Shown piece by piece: positions 7,766 through 16,006 of a stretch of 64,000 nt of DNA. The translations under genes were made by a program, and so were the position numbers. Under the pieces are notes generated by a model. The model had not been told where the DNA came from. It worked only from the letters and a program-made list of their open reading frames with translations, and did not search any database. How positions within the stretch are numbered: position 1 is the first letter of the stretch; each line of letters opens with the position of its first letter. Source of the DNA: Flavobacterium chilense (GTDB taxonomy: Bacteria > Bacteroidota > Bacteroidia > Flavobacteriales > Flavobacteriaceae); NCBI RefSeq assembly GCF_001602525.1, contig NZ_LSYT01000008.1, positions 124,001 through 188,000 of the forward strand, read 5' to 3'.

Positions 7766-10666
7766 TTAAGAGCTCAGAATATATTCTAAATTCACTTCGA
7801 GCTCATCGTTGATATAGCTTTCTTCTAAAAGTGAATCTGATAATAGTTTTTTGTTCTCCTGGAGGTTGATTATTTTTTCTTCTACCGTATTTTTAGAAAT
7901 AAATCGAACAACATTCACTTTGTTTAACTGTCCAATTCGATGCGCTCTTCCCACACCCTGTTTTTCTGCAAAAGGATTCCACCACGGATCAAGGAATAAG
8001 ACATAAGACGCTTTAGTAATATTTAAACCAACACCTCCTGCTTTCAATGAAATGAAAAACAACAATGGTTCTTCTTTTTCCTGAAATAATTTTACCTGTT
8101 GTTCTCTTTTACTTGCAGGTGTGTCTCCTGTAATTTCGCAATATTGGATTTTGTTTTGCTTGCACCAGTCTGTATAGAATCCAAGATTTGTGACAAATGA
8201 ACTGAAAATAATAACCTTTTGTTTTTCATGGACTAAAGTTTCCAGATAATTAGTTACTGCAATATATTTTCCAGAATCAATTTCTGATTCCTGATCTATC
8301 ATTTTAGGATGATTACTTAACTGTCTTAACTTCATCAGCGTATTAATAATACTGATTTTATCTGTTCCGGAACCATCTGTTTTGAGTAAAAAATTACGCG
8401 CTTTTGATTTTTCTTTTTCATACAGTTTTTCCTGTTCAGGATCCATGTCGCAATAATAAATCTGTTCTGATAATGCCGGTAAATCCTTTAAAACCTGTTC
8501 TTTGGTTCGTCGCAAAATATAAGGCTGAACAAGATTTTTTAGTTCCAATAAGCTATCCTCATCCTGTCTTTTTTCAATAGGAGTTTTAAAATTATCCATG
8601 AAAAACTTATAATTCCCCAGAATATCAGGATTTATAAACTGCATCTGCGACCATAAATCGTCCAGTGAGTTTTCAATTGGCGTACCACTTAATGCAATTT
8701 TATGCGCTGTACTAATCTTGTTTATTGCTTTAAAAATCTTAGAATCTTTGTTTTTAATGTATTGACTTTCATCTAAAATTAAATAGCGAAAATCATATTT
8801 TTCTAAAATAGAAATATCCCTATGGATGATGCTGTAACTCGTAAAAATTAAATCAGTTGTGGCTAATCTGCTTACTAATTGTTTTCGGTCGTTACCCACA
8901 TATTGCATTTTTGAAAAATGTGGTGTGAATTTCCCCGCTTCATTAAACCAGTTAAAAACCAATGAAGAAGGCAAAACAATCAAAGCTTTAAGTGGTTCTC
9001 TTTCGATAGTTGTTTCGTTTGCAAACAAATCAAAATTGGTAGTTTTGGTAGTAAACCCTAATTGTTCCTGTACGGCAACCAAAACAGCCAAAGTCTGCAG
9101 TGTTTTTCCAAGTCCCATATCATCAGCGAGACAAGCCCCTAAATTCGAATTGAAATGACCTAAAAGCCATTGTACACCTTCAATTTGATACGGTCTTAAA
9201 GTTGCTTTCAGTAATTCAGAAGCTTTGTATTCAGCTTTGTAAGTTACATCGTCTTTAATTTCCGGAATGGCATCCAGAGCAGTAAAATTGCTTTTACGTA
9301 AAAGGAGATTTCCGTTTTCTGTTTTAGCTAATTTTGCCAGCGAACTGTATTTGCTAAACCATTCCAGCGGAATAAGAAAATAATTTCCGTCAGGCAATTG
9401 AAAAAGTCTTTCTTTACTTTTTATGTTTGGAATGATTTCGCTGAAATTAATTTTATACGTTCCAATCGTAATGATGATTTTGATATCAAACCAATCTCCG
9501 GTAGTTTCTTTTGAAGCTAAAACAGTATGGTTTTCTGTAATGATTTCTTTGCTTTCGGCTTTCAGATTTTCAATTGTAAATCCTGAATTTTCCAGTTCTT
9601 CTTTATGATCAATAATAAATTGAATATTGATATAAGGATCTGGATTCTCAGCTTCTGAAGTTAATCCGTAGAATTCATTTTTAATTATGCTTAAACCAAG
9701 TTTTGCCAATTTATTGGTATAAAAAACCTCATCCGGACTTCGTTTAAACTGAATTATTTTAGGTTGATTGGCAATGCTGAAATCAACAAACGAATGTGTT
9801 TTTTTTGTTTTAGAAGCATCAAAAGAATATCCGTCATAATCAAAATAAAGATTAAGATAATAACAGTTTTTGAAAAAATCATGAACGGGCTGAATCGTGC
9901 AGGAAATAATTTTATCACGATTTTCTACTTCAAAGCCATTTGCTTTAATATCGATTTTTTTTGCTATTTCAGGAATGAAACTTTTGAAATAATCATCAAC
10001 TAATTTTGATGGGATTTCAATTGATTTTTTCTTTAAAAAAGGGGTTAATTTTTTGGCGTTAAGTTCTTTTAATTGTCCTAATTTTTTATTGATAATCAAC
10101 CAGCCCGGTTCATCCAAAAGAATATCGGCTTTGCTGTCCATTGGCGAAAAAGCAGTTTCGTTTTCTTTTAAAGAAAGGGTATAAGTAATTCCTTCAGCAT
10201 GTTTGTCAAACTGAATCTGCGGTTCAAAATAAAGCGGACTTACATCAACTTTGGAGCGATAAAAATCTTTTTCTGGTCCAATGTTAAGAGATAACGGAAA
10301 TTGTTCTTTTATAATTAAATCATAAAAGGAACCCAAATGAAATTTTAAGTGCTGACGAATCGCAAAATCAATTTTTGAATCTTTCTGCAAATCCGCAATA
10401 GTTTTAGCCGATTTGATTTTGGCACTGAACTTTTTAAAAATAAATTCAGGTTTTAAAGATTCGCAGGCAGTCAGTATTTTTTTTGAATTAGAATCTAAAT
10501 TATCAAAAAGAATTCCAAAGCTTTGCATTACGCCGGGACTTGCTTTTTTGTCTAAATATTTGATCTCATCAGTGTTTTCAACAATATAGGCCGTTGGAAG
10601 AAAAGTATTCAGGTTTTTTTCTAAACTGATGTCAAAGCAAAATTGAAATGATTTTGTAGGTTCCAA
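7766..10666 (-). CDS. SNF2-family DEAD/DEAH-box helicase-like ATPase
   Basis: Cytoplasmic dsDNA translocase of the SNF2/Rad54 superfamily, 966 aa. The N-terminal half (about 1-480) is a poorly conserved substrate or DNA-binding region. The SNF2 motor follows: motif I DDMGLGKTLQT, motif II LDESQ (in place of DEAH), motif III SGTPIENSLDDLW, then helicase-C with motifs VIIFSSFV, LKAGGVGLN and the arginine-finger motif VGRAHRIGQ. There is no fused nuclease or methylase domain. The neighbours are housekeeping genes and not a restriction or defence island, so chromosomal DNA transactions are likelier than anti-phage defence. The precise role is unknown. Confidence 0.92.
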   Translation of the reverse strand: MEPTKSFQFCFDISLEKNLNTFLPTAYIVENTDEIKYLDKKASPGVMQSFGILFDNLDSNSKKILTACESLKPEFIFKKFSAKIKSAKTIADLQKDSKIDFAIRQHLKFHLGSFYDLIIKEQFPLSLNIGPEKDFYRSKVDVSPLYFEPQIQFDKHAEGITYTLSLKENETAFSPMDSKADILLDEPGWLIINKKLGQLKELNAKKLTPFLKKKSIEIPSKLVDDYFKSFIPEIAKKIDIKANGFEVENRDKIISCTIQPVHDFFKNCYYLNLYFDYDGYSFDASKTKKTHSFVDFSIANQPKIIQFKRSPDEVFYTNKLAKLGLSIIKNEFYGLTSEAENPDPYINIQFIIDHKEELENSGFTIENLKAESKEIITENHTVLASKETTGDWFDIKIIITIGTYKINFSEIIPNIKSKERLFQLPDGNYFLIPLEWFSKYSSLAKLAKTENGNLLLRKSNFTALDAIPEIKDDVTYKAEYKASELLKATLRPYQIEGVQWLLGHFNSNLGACLADDMGLGKTLQTLAVLVAVQEQLGFTTKTTNFDLFANETTIEREPLKALIVLPSSLVFNWFNEAGKFTPHFSKMQYVGNDRKQLVSRLATTDLIFTSYSIIHRDISILEKYDFRYLILDESQYIKNKDSKIFKAINKISTAHKIALSGTPIENSLDDLWSQMQFINPDILGNYKFFMDNFKTPIEKRQDEDSLLELKNLVQPYILRRTKEQVLKDLPALSEQIYYCDMDPEQEKLYEKEKSKARNFLLKTDGSGTDKISIINTLMKLRQLSNHPKMIDQESEIDSGKYIAVTNYLETLVHEKQKVIIFSSFVTNLGFYTDWCKQNKIQYCEITGDTPASKREQQVKLFQEKEEPLLFFISLKAGGVGLNITKASYVLFLDPWWNPFAEKQGVGRAHRIGQLNKVNVVRFISKNTVEEKIINLQENKKLLSDSLLEESYINDELEVNLEYILSS

Positions 10667-10715
10667 GATTTAGGGATTTGGTTAGGCTTGTATTTTGGGA
10701 ATAGGGCAAAAAAAG

Positions 10716-10753
10716 AAAGAGTTTTCAAATTATTTCTATTTTGAAAACTCTTT
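10716..10753 (-). terminator. Terminator hairpin after the methyltransferase gene
   Basis: AAAGAGTTTTCAAA (10716-10729) pairs with TTTGAAAACTCTTT (10740-10753). On the minus strand the stem follows the methyltransferase stop, and the CCATATAAGT motif lies between the stop and the stem. The run of A on the plus side gives the T-tract. Confidence 0.7.
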
Positions 10754-10780
10754 TTAAATGAACTTATATCACTTATATGG
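10751..10780 (-). repeat. Copy A of the post-stop CCATATAAGT motif (solo)
   Basis: On the minus strand, 7 nt after the methyltransferase TAA, the sequence reads CCATATAAGTGATATAAGTT followed by CATTTAAA. It is identical over 29 nt to copy C (14581-14609), and to copy E (25223-25251) except at one base. It contains a 9-nt direct repeat, ATATAAGTG/ATATAAGTT. No partner arm is present nearby. Confidence 0.8.
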
Positions 10781-10787
10781 TGAAAAA

Positions 10788-11561
10788 TTAGTTTTCCGGT
10801 TTAAAACAAAGTGGAATAATCTCGCCTTTTGCCAGGCAATATTTTTCAACCAGTTCCGGTGCAATTTTATTGGTATAATCTTCTTCGATTACAATAAAAC
10901 CAATACTTCTTAATTTGTCAAAGTAATCACGGCCATAAATACGAACGTGATCGTACTGACCAAATATTTTTGCACGTTCTTTTTGATCTGTAATCGAATC
11001 ATCTGCAAAAGTAACTTCACGGTTTAAATCCTGCGGAATTTGAAGAATCGCCATTCCGCCCGGTTTCAAAACGCGGAATAATTCCTGCATCGCTTTTGTA
11101 TCGTCAGGAATATGTTCTAAAACGTGATTGCATAAAATCACATCATATTCGTTGTCTTTAAAAGGTAAATTACAAATGTCTGCTTTTACATCTGCCAAAG
11201 GCGAAAATAAATCAGTTGTTGTGTAATCAAGGTTTTTTTGTTTGCGGAATAGCTTATAAAAAGCCTGCTCCGGAGCAAAATGCAATACTTTTTTGGGTGC
11301 TGTAAAAAAATCAGTCTGATCGTTTAAATACAGCCAAAGCAAGCGATGTCTTTCTAACGAAAGTGTACTTGGCGAAAGCACATTGTTGCGTTGTTTTCCG
11401 TATCCGTAAGGTAAAAATGATTTAAAGCTTTTACCATCGATAGGATCTGTAAATTTATCTCCTCTTAATGAGAAAGCTAAAATGGGACGTGCCACATAAC
11501 TTAAACGAATTAACAATGGACGCGGTATTGTATTTAAGACTAGTTTGAATAGTTTTTTCAT
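10788..11561 (-). CDS. Class I SAM-dependent methyltransferase (Methyltransf_11 type)
   Basis: Cytoplasmic methyltransferase, 257 aa from the preferred ATG at 11561. The open frame extends 12 codons further, but that extension is made of the inverted-repeat sequence next to the GxxExxY gene, and MKKLFKLVLNTIPRPLLIRL is a more natural N-terminus. SAM-binding motif I is degenerate, around VLHFAPEQAFYKLFRK. The later motifs YDVILCNHVLEHIPDDTKAM and LFRVLKPGGMAILQIP are textbook Methyltransf_11. The substrate is unknown. It ends 7 nt before a conserved post-stop motif and a terminator hairpin. Confidence 0.85.
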   Translation of the reverse strand: MKKLFKLVLNTIPRPLLIRLSYVARPILAFSLRGDKFTDPIDGKSFKSFLPYGYGKQRNNVLSPSTLSLERHRLLWLYLNDQTDFFTAPKKVLHFAPEQAFYKLFRKQKNLDYTTTDLFSPLADVKADICNLPFKDNEYDVILCNHVLEHIPDDTKAMQELFRVLKPGGMAILQIPQDLNREVTFADDSITDQKERAKIFGQYDHVRIYGRDYFDKLRSIGFIVIEEDYTNKIAPELVEKYCLAKGEIIPLCFKPEN

Positions 11562-11570
11562 GGAGAGCTG

Positions 11571-12070
11571 TTTCGCAGAGTTACACAAAGTTGGCACAGA
11601 GCTTCACAAAGTGTTTATAAATCTTTTTATGTTGTTTTTTAAAATTTTTGAATCAAAATTAATTAATAGTCCTAATGGATAGTTTCCTAGCTTTAAATAT
11701 GTAAGTATTTGCGCAAAATGTACATCTGTAAAAGCTTCGACAGTTTTTAATTCAATGACAATTTTATTTTCAATTAACAAATCTATTCTATATCCGTGAT
11801 CTAATTTTATGTCCTTGTATATTATGGGTAAAGCTTTTTGTTTTTCAACACTTAAACCAGAATTCATAATTTCATAATACAAACACTCCTGATAAGCAGA
11901 TTCTAATAAGCCGGGACCTAATTGTTTGTGAACTTCGATTGCTAAACCAATAATTTTATATGAAATAGTATCTAGTTCTTCTTGAGAGATTAAATTTTCA
12001 GCATACATTTTAAAAGGCGTATAAATAACTTTGTAAATCTTGGCGTATATCTTTGTGAATCTCTGCGGAA
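11571..12070. mobile_element. Inverted-repeat-bounded GxxExxY gene cassette
   Basis: The GxxExxY gene is enclosed by imperfect inverted repeats. The left end (11571-11620) begins TTTCGCAGAGTTACACAAAG. The right end (about 12017-12070), read in reverse, begins TTCCGCAGAGATTCACAAAG (16 of 20 identical). A second shared block, ACAAAG followed by TTTATA, lies further in. The left arm supplies the last codons and stop of the gene. The cassette abuts map by 3 nt on one side and the methyltransferase start on the other. It has no transposase, so mobility is inferred from structure only. Confidence 0.5.
11604..12008 (-). CDS. GxxExxY protein
   Basis: Protein of 134 aa matching the GxxExxY family (TIGR04256 type): IGLAIEVHKQLGPGLLESAY carries the GxxExxY signature, followed by LDHGYRIDLLIENKIVIELK and a FAQILTYLKL core. 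The D...E.K pattern (RIDLLIE, IVIELKT) is that of a PD-(D/E)XK nuclease-like fold, although enzymatic activity has not been demonstrated to my knowledge. It lies within inverted repeats, and its C-terminal INTL codons are part of the left repeat. Members occur in many scattered copies in Bacteroidota genomes, and the arrangement here is compatible with insertion as a unit. Confidence 0.9.
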   Translation of the reverse strand: MYAENLISQEELDTISYKIIGLAIEVHKQLGPGLLESAYQECLYYEIMNSGLSVEKQKALPIIYKDIKLDHGYRIDLLIENKIVIELKTVEAFTDVHFAQILTYLKLGNYPLGLLINFDSKILKNNIKRFINTL

Positions 12071-12073
12071 TAA

Positions 12074-12892
12074 TTATAATACTAGCGGCACTTTTCTAAA
12101 TTCGTCCTCTTCGTTACTTTCGATTCCTAAAGCTTTATAGATGTATTGAAAAGTCGATAATAATTCTGGCTTACCATCAATTAATGCTACATCATGTTCG
12201 AAATGCGCACTGGCTTTTCCGTCTGCTGTGGTAATAGTCCAGCCGTCTTTATGTTGTTTGATGTTTCTTGTTCCAAGGTTAATCATGGGTTCAATAGCTA
12301 CGACCATTCCTTCAACAAAAAGTTTTCCGCGGCCACGTTTTCCGTAGTTTGGCATTTCCGGTTCTTCGTGCATTTTTTGCCCTAAACCATGTCCAACCAA
12401 TTCACGAACTACTCCGTAACCGTGAGATTCAGTATATTTTTGAATCGCATTTCCAACATCTTCTACACGATTTCCGGCTCTAAATTCTCTAATTCCAACA
12501 TAAAGAGATTCTTTAGTTACTTTTAAAAGTTTTTTAACTTCAGGAGCAACTTCTCCAATTTCGAAACTATAAGCATGATCGCCATGATATCCGTTTTTAA
12601 ATGCACCACAATCTACAGATATTACATCTCCGCTTTGCAAAGGCGTATTATTTGGGATTCCGTGTACAACCTGAGAGTTCGGGCTCATACAAAGTGAATT
12701 CGGGAAATCATACAATCCAAGGAAACTAGGAACTGCACCATGATCACGAATGAATTCTTCGGCTAGTTTGTCCAGATATAATGTAGTAACTCCTTCTTTA
12801 ATTTCAGAAGCAATCATTCCTAATGTTTTAGATACGATCAAAGCACTTTCGCGCATTAATTCGATTTCCTCTCTATTTTTTGGGATAATCAT
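12074..12892 (-). CDS. map: Methionine aminopeptidase, type I
   Basis: Cytoplasmic metallo-enzyme, 272 aa, that removes the initiator Met from nascent proteins. The five metal ligands are visible: two Asp in SVDCGAFKNGYHGDHAYSF, His in GHGLGQKMHEEPEMPNYG, Glu in VAIEPMI and Glu in HFEHDVALI. The ATG at 12892 gives MIIPKNREEIELMRESALIV, the usual N-terminus of the family. A TTG eight codons upstream is possible but unlikely. There is no N-terminal zinc-finger extension. Its stop lies 3 nt from the right end of the GxxExxY cassette. Confidence 0.96.
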   Translation of the reverse strand: MIIPKNREEIELMRESALIVSKTLGMIASEIKEGVTTLYLDKLAEEFIRDHGAVPSFLGLYDFPNSLCMSPNSQVVHGIPNNTPLQSGDVISVDCGAFKNGYHGDHAYSFEIGEVAPEVKKLLKVTKESLYVGIREFRAGNRVEDVGNAIQKYTESHGYGVVRELVGHGLGQKMHEEPEMPNYGKRGRGKLFVEGMVVAIEPMINLGTRNIKQHKDGWTITTADGKASAHFEHDVALIDGKPELLSTFQYIYKALGIESNEEDEFRKVPLVL

Positions 12893-12955
12893 ATTTTTCA
12901 GATTTTCAGTTCGCAAAAGTACAATTTTTAATTAAAATTTTTCGAGTTATTTTTT

Positions 12956-13065
12956 GCCACGAATCCACGAATTAGACAAATTAAATTTGAATGTTGATTT
13001 CGCAAATTTTCTTTATTTCAAATTTATAAACACTGTTTTTTTAATAAAATTCGTGAATTCGTGGC
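12956..13065. repeat. Inverted repeat element (GCCACGAAT family) in a divergent promoter region
   Basis: GCCACGAATCCACGAATT (12956-12973) is mirrored by AATTCGTGAATTCGTGGC (13048-13065), 17 of 18 positions pairing around a 74-nt AT-rich centre. It lies between the divergent map and DUF445 genes. There is no open frame inside. It resembles a miniature palindromic element and could also form a hairpin in RNA. Confidence 0.7.
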
Positions 13066-13136
13066 TATTTAAAGATAAAGAATAAAGAACGATCTCGTAA
13101 AAAAGCCCTAAATTAGTAGTATAAACGATTGAAATT

Positions 13137-14387
13137 ATGAAAACTACTATAGATCAGGATATATCCAAAGTAAAAGCTTTACGAAAAATGAAGCAAAATG
13201 CTTTGGCACTTTTAGGAATTGCAGTGTTACTTTTTGTCATTGCAATTTATTTTAAAATTCCAATGTTACAGGCTTTTAGTGAAGCGGCAATGGTAGGCGG
13301 AATTGCCGACTGGTTTGCTGTTGTAGCCTTATTTCGTCATCCGTTGGGAATTCCGATTTGGCACACAGCGATTATCCCGACAAAAAAGAATGAAATTGGA
13401 GAGAATCTGGGAAATTTTGTTTCGGAGGAATTTCTGAATCGGGATAAATTAGAAATTAAACTCGAAGAATTCAATTTTGCCACAAAAGCTTCAGATTGGC
13501 TTTCGCAGGAAGAAAATGCAGATAAAGTAGCTAATGTGGTTGCCGTAAATATTATTCCGGGAATTTTAAAGACTATTAAAGACGAAGATATAAAGAGATT
13601 TATTCAGGTTCAGTTTGCTGCAAAACTGGAAGGAATAAATTTTGGGAATTGGGTAGCATTAGCTCTGGAGCCTTTACAGAAAGGAAATGTAAAAGATCAG
13701 CTTTTAACGAATTTACTTGAAGTGATGAGTGCAGAATTGACCAATAATAAAGAGCTGATCCGAAAAAAAGTAAAAGCCTCAACACCTTTTCTGAGTTTTG
13801 GTCTTGCCGATAAAAGCATAACAGAAGGTGTTTTTAACGGATTGCAGGATTTTTTGAATGAAGCCAAAAATCCGGAAAGTGCTGTGAGAATTAAAATTGA
13901 CGAATACGTTTATAATTTCCTCGAAAAAGTAAAAAACTCTGAAGAAATGAGAATTAAAATCAACAATATGATTTTAAATTTTGTGGGTAAAAAAGAAGTT
14001 CAGGATTATATAAACGGAATTTGGGATGAAATAAAATTATCAATCACAAATGATTTGGAAAAAGGGGATGAGTCTTCGATTAAAAACAATATCGCAAGTT
14101 TGATTCAGGGTTTCGGAAACGGAATTAAAGAAGATACAATTATGATCGATAAGATCAATAATTTTATTAAAAATGACTTATTATCCATTCTTCTGAATAA
14201 TAAAAAAGTGATTGGAGATTTGATTTCGTCAACCGTAAAAAGCTGGGACGGCAAAGAGGTTTCAGAAAAACTGGAACTTGAAATTGGAAAAGATCTCCAA
14301 TACATTCGTATCAACGGAACTTTGGTTGGCGGACTTATTGGTCTGGTAATTTATGGAGTTGAGTGGCTTTGTCATTTTGTTTTTTAA
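13137..14387 (+). CDS. DUF445 family membrane protein
   Basis: Membrane protein, 416 aa, with the DUF445 architecture. A first membrane span at about 22-40 is followed by MVGGIADWFAVVALFRHPLG, the family signature. A long helical, charged region (about 80-380) comes next, and a second membrane span at the extreme C-terminus (IRINGTLVGGLIGLVIYGVE). Function is unknown for the family. The gene is monocistronic and ends directly at a repeat element that probably terminates transcription. Confidence 0.9.
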   Translation: MKTTIDQDISKVKALRKMKQNALALLGIAVLLFVIAIYFKIPMLQAFSEAAMVGGIADWFAVVALFRHPLGIPIWHTAIIPTKKNEIGENLGNFVSEEFLNRDKLEIKLEEFNFATKASDWLSQEENADKVANVVAVNIIPGILKTIKDEDIKRFIQVQFAAKLEGINFGNWVALALEPLQKGNVKDQLLTNLLEVMSAELTNNKELIRKKVKASTPFLSFGLADKSITEGVFNGLQDFLNEAKNPESAVRIKIDEYVYNFLEKVKNSEEMRIKINNMILNFVGKKEVQDYINGIWDEIKLSITNDLEKGDESSIKNNIASLIQGFGNGIKEDTIMIDKINNFIKNDLLSILLNNKKVIGDLISSTVKSWDGKEVSEKLELEIGKDLQYIRINGTLVGGLIGLVIYGVEWLCHFVF

Positions 14388-14609
14388 CCATATAAGTGAT
14401 ATGAGTAATTATAAGGCAGTATTTATTTACTGAAATAAATCATGTAAGAAGTATATAATCGAATCAAGATTTTTTAAGTTTTACATTTTACTATAAAATA
14501 GTTCTCGCAAAGGCGCAGAGTCGGAAAGTTTATTTTCCTTTACTATTCTGCTACGCCTTTGCGAGATTTTTTTAAGTTCTATTTAAATGAACTTATATCA
14601 CTTATATGG
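14388..14609. repeat. Composite nested inverted-repeat element (copies B and C of the CCATATAAGT motif)
   Basis: Outer arms CCATATAAGTGATATGAG (14388-14405) and the inverse of CCATATAAGTGATATAAG (14592-14609) enclose an inner pair, CTCGCAAAGGCGCAG (14504-14518) and CTACGCCTTTGCGAG (14551-14565, 14 of 15 pairing). The inner stem is followed by TTTTTTT, so it can terminate transcription. The element fills the whole gap between the convergent DUF445 and TolC genes: it starts at the base after the DUF445 stop and ends 8 nt from the TolC stop. Confidence 0.8.
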
Positions 14610-14617
14610 TTAATAAA

Positions 14618-16006
14618 TTAATCAGGATTTGCCATGATTTTGAAAAGTTCTGAGTTCGAAATATAGAAACGGTTTTCTAATGCAATAGAAGCTAGTTTGG
14701 CGCTCACTAAATTATTCTCACGAGTGTTGATCAAAAATAAAGAGCTTTCTCCAAAAGAAAACAAACGTTCTTCAGAAGTGAGCATCGTCATATTATTTTC
14801 TACCAAATCTTTCGCCAGCTTTTTTTGTTTCACCAGTGAATTGATTTCTATTTTTTGTGCACTTATTTTATTCGTCAATTGTGTCTTTTCGAGAGCCAGT
14901 GCAAATTGACTTTCCTGAAGTTTGTATTTCGCCAGTTTCAAGCTTCCGCGTTCTTTTCTAAGAAACAGCGGAAAATAAAATTCTAAGCCTACTTTATAAT
15001 CCTGAAAACGATAATTATCAATATAACTCGGTTCTGCCAGATAGGAGTATCCTACATTGATCTTAGGCAGTAACATGTTTTGTTTAAGGTCTTTTTCTAC
15101 ATTTAGAATCTCTATTTTATTTTGCAGTGCATTTAGTTTTGGATGTGTTTCCAGGCTAAAATCACCTTGTAATAAATCGTTTGTTTTTAAAGTTTCCTGT
15201 AAGGTATTTTCAAGAGCTGCCTCAGGAACCAATTCATCTGAAAGTTCTAACGGAATGTTGTTGTCAAGCCACATAAAATTGGATAATTCCAGTTTTGCTT
15301 TGGCTAATTTTAATTTAGAATCTTCAAGGCTTAAAGCTCTGTTTTTTACAATAATTCCCGCTTCAATACTATCTATCGCCGGTTTGTCGCCCTGAGTAAT
15401 TAAAGATTTAATTCCTTCTAAACGTACTTCGGCATTGTGGTTGTACGTTTCGTAAAGCTTCATTTCTTCAAAATTCTTCTTCCAGTTAAAATAAGCAACA
15501 GATGCATCATACAAAATGCTTACTGCCTGAAGCTTTCTTTCCGCCTGACTTAATTTGATCTGAATTTTTGCTTTTCGAACATCGGCCATTCTTTGGTTAA
15601 TGAATAATCCCTGACCAATAGGAACGCTGATTCCAAACGAGGTTAATCCCTGATTTGGCGTTGTATTTTCAGGATTTAGATAAACACCTTCATTGTTGTC
15701 AAATCCTGCTTTTAATTCGATTCCGTACCAGGTTGGGATTTTAAAACTGCTGTTTAGAATAGAATAATATTCTTTGTCTTTGAATTTCTTCTGACTAAAG
15801 TCGACTTCTATTTTTGGATCAAAACCACCTCTTGCCATCATCAGATTGGCTTGTGCTTTGCTTATTTCTAAATTGGCGTTTTTAACCAAAGGATGGTATT
15901 TTTTTACATATCCAAGAAACTCATTATAAGTAAGTTCTTTAGAAATGGTTTCCTGACCAAAAGCGGTAAAGCCCAAAAACAGAAAAGCTATAAGTATCCG
16001 TTTCAT
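14618..16006 (-). CDS. TolC-family outer-membrane efflux protein
   Basis: Outer-membrane channel, 462 aa, with a signal peptide ending near GFTAFGQ (about residue 17). It shows the OEP pattern of long amphipathic helices (LEISKAQANLMMARGGFDPK, KIQIKLSQAERKLQAVSILY) and two weakly repeated halves. It is the third structural gene of a tetR-ABC-hlyD-tolC operon and overlaps the hlyD stop at base 16006. Together these should form a tripartite envelope-spanning exporter. The substrate is unknown. Confidence 0.9.
   Translation of the reverse strand: MKRILIAFLFLGFTAFGQETISKELTYNEFLGYVKKYHPLVKNANLEISKAQANLMMARGGFDPKIEVDFSQKKFKDKEYYSILNSSFKIPTWYGIELKAGFDNNEGVYLNPENTTPNQGLTSFGISVPIGQGLFINQRMADVRKAKIQIKLSQAERKLQAVSILYDASVAYFNWKKNFEEMKLYETYNHNAEVRLEGIKSLITQGDKPAIDSIEAGIIVKNRALSLEDSKLKLAKAKLELSNFMWLDNNIPLELSDELVPEAALENTLQETLKTNDLLQGDFSLETHPKLNALQNKIEILNVEKDLKQNMLLPKINVGYSYLAEPSYIDNYRFQDYKVGLEFYFPLFLRKERGSLKLAKYKLQESQFALALEKTQLTNKISAQKIEINSLVKQKKLAKDLVENNMTMLTSEERLFSFGESSLFLINTRENNLVSAKLASIALENRFYISNSELFKIMANPD

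Noticed and set aside
7766..10666. SNF2 helicase as part of an anti-phage defence system
   Set aside because: No nuclease, methylase, protease or phospholipase partner gene is adjacent; the neighbours are a T9SS gene and a stand-alone methyltransferase.
11562..11597. A 12-codon N-terminal extension of the methyltransferase
   Set aside because: The bases belong to the inverted repeat next to the GxxExxY cassette; the ATG at 11561 gives a natural N-terminus.
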